The notes beneath the pieces are model-generated. The model saw only the letters and a program-made list of their open reading frames with translations, was not told where the DNA came from and made no database searches. The position numbers and the translations under genes are program-made. From positions 1,302,001 to 1,366,000 of the forward strand of contig CM066047.1 of the NCBI GenBank assembly GCA_033557465.1: a stretch of 64,000 bases of DNA. Reading direction: 5' to 3'. This document shows, one piece after another, positions 62,662 through 64,000 of the stretch (positions are counted from its first letter, which is position 1; each line of letters opens with the position of its first letter). This DNA is from Ichthyophis bannanicus. Taxonomy: Eukaryota; Chordata; Amphibia; Gymnophiona; Ichthyophiidae.

Positions 62662-64000
62662 ATGGCTGCCAGTGGCTTTAAGCGGTGTGGTCGGTGTGAC
62701 CGAAATATGTCACTAACCGACACACACGACTTTTGCCTCCGCTGCTTGGGCCCGGATCATGAGGAACTGATCTGTGGGCCCTGCAGCAAACTGTCCTCGA
62801 AGGCGTTGAGAAGTCGGCGGCATCAGCGCGAGAGAATCTTCGCTGACCCCAGCCGTACCCGGACCTCGTCGGAGGCCTCCGTGTCAAAGGGCTCCAGCTC
62901 GGACCGTCGCCGGAGCTCCTCCGACCGGGGTTCTCCCTCCGGGGACCATCGTCGGAAGGAAAAACCCGCGAGGGCGGCGTCGGTGGACGCTCCTGGCTCC
63001 GCGAGGGCCAGGTCGCATAGCCCCGACAGCCGCCCCGGGTCCTTGGAGAAGGAACATCTCCCGAAGCGACCTCGCCTGGAGTCGGAGATGCCTGCCCGGG
63101 TAAGTCCTGTAGTCCTTCTGGACTCGCCTCCGCGACAGCCGACGTCGGGCCCGACGCCGTCGGGGCCCGAGTCGGGGGCTGCTGGGTCACCTGAGCTCGG
63201 ACTCAGGTTGACGGCCTTGGAGAGCAGACTGTCTGCCTTCATGGACCAGCAGCGGGCACTGCTCGCTGGCCTCGCTGGCGCCGCTGCCCCGACCGCCGGG
63301 ACGTCGACGTCCAAGTCGACCCCGGAGACCGAGCCGATCCTCGAGTCAATGAGAACTCGAGTCGATCCTCGGTCGAGGTCACCCTCGGCCTCCCGTTCGG
63401 GACCGAGGTCGCCGACGCCGACTCCCTCGACGTCGGGCGGCTGGCGCCGCACCCTGCCCGGGCCGACCCCACCGAGTCCTCGTCGGAGTCGGTCTGGGAG
63501 TCTGAGGAGGAAGAGTCACCTGATTCTTTCCGGACTCGGTTTGTCCCATCGGACTCACCGGGGTCCGAGCCTCGGAAGCAGTCCCCCCCGGAGGATGCCC
63601 GGTTCTCGGACTTCGTTAGGGATATGGCCAAGGCTTTGGCCTTCCCTGCGGATCCCGAGGAGGAGCCTCGAGCCGAAGAGCTCGACGCCCTCCAGTATGA
63701 CTCTCCCGCGAGGGAGCACTTTACTGTGCCGGTTCCTCCTATGCTGGAACGACTACTCTTCCGCATGTGGGAGAGTCCGGCCTCCTCGCCGATCCTGAGC
63801 AAGCGGGTCGATTCTATCTATCGGGTCCGCAAGAGCCCTGGCTTTCAGAAGGCACAGCTGCCACACCATTCCATGGTAGTGGAATCGGCCATGCATCGTC
63901 TTAAGAGCCAGAAGATGCACTCCTCGGTGCCTCCTGGAAGGGAGGCCCGTAACCTGGATGGCCTTGGCAAGAAGTGCTTCCAGGGCTCTATGCTCGCATG
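62662..64000 (+). pseudogene. DIRS-K gag-like ORF, partial, one frameshift
   Basis: ATG at 62662: MAASGFKRCGRCDRN, then FCLRCLGPDH and ICGPCSKL. Arg/Ser-rich region (SSDRRRSSSDRGSPSGDHRR), GPESGAAGSPELGLRLTALE near 63165-63225. A single frame change near 63440 moves the reading to SVWESEEEESPDSFRTRF, then DARFSDFVRDMAKALAFP, MLERLLFRMWESPASSP, SPGFQKAQLPHHSMVVESAM and RLKSQKMHSSVPPGREARN to the window end. Only 7 C at the poly-Pro site. The least damaged lineage-1 gag here. The frame change might be a recent lesion or a sequencing error. Confidence 0.8.

Larger units (their letters stand above)
62260..64000 (+). mobile_element. DIRS-K, 5' portion
   Basis: Lineage-1 element starting TTTCTCCAGGACCAAGCAGG in DIRS-J and running off the window within gag. 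GC-rich and little decayed. Confidence 0.88.

Noticed and set aside
2735..64000. LAP2/TMPO host gene copies
   Set aside because: Each LAP2alpha-like block is inside a DIRS gag flanked by TIRs and followed by RT and recombinase. No exon structure is seen.

Overview
The window is repeat-dominated DNA from a large vertebrate genome. I found no host gene, tRNA, rRNA, CRISPR array or bacterial-type operon. Nearly every base that can be assigned belongs to a transposable element. The abundance of DIRS-type tyrosine-recombinase retrotransposons, with CR1-, L2- and L1/Tx1-like LINEs, a MIR-like SINE and a hAT-like MITE, suggests an amphibian. A caecilian is my best guess, but this is inference and not proven by the sequence.

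Eleven DIRS copies are present, named A to K here, all on the + strand. The complete ones share one layout. A left terminal inverted repeat (TIR) is followed by a gag-like ORF, then an overlapping reverse transcriptase/RNase H (RT/RH) ORF, then a tyrosine recombinase (YR) ORF. An internal complementary region (ICR) and the right TIR close the element. The ICR is the reverse complement of the element's own right end joined to its own left end, meaning the circle junction. Three lineages are visible: ends of type TTTCTCCAGGACC (A, C, H, K), ends of type ATCTCCAGGAAC (D, E, F, I, J), and a GC-rich divergent lineage (G). None has three unbroken ORFs. E (YR) and I (RT/RH, YR) are closest.

Layout. 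1-8146: a decayed DIRS-B carries the tail of DIRS-A and is cut in two by complete DIRS-C. 8150-9146: an unclassified repeat and unassigned DNA. 9147-52098: one minus-strand CR1 copy split into five pieces by four DIRS insertions (D, E, F, H). DIRS-D holds an LTR-like insert, a CR1 fragment, an L2-type LINE with a 151-bp tandem array, and a SINE. DIRS-E holds another CR1. DIRS-F (15.2 kb) holds an L2 3' fragment, a second L2-type LINE that is itself split by DIRS-G, a hAT-like MITE and a SINE. 52099-53364: 3' half of an L1/Tx1-like LINE (minus). 53365-64000: DIRS-I abuts DIRS-J head to tail at 58980/58981, and DIRS-K interrupts DIRS-J and runs off the window.

The nesting gives a relative clock: CR1 first, then DIRS D/E/F/H, then the LINEs, SINEs and MITE inside them, then DIRS-G inside one of those LINEs. 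The features most worth follow-up are the fourfold-split CR1, the DIRS-I/DIRS-J junction identical to a circle junction, the splice-donor-like right ends of all lineages, and a TIR palindrome whose core matches motifs repeated in the same lineage's gag.
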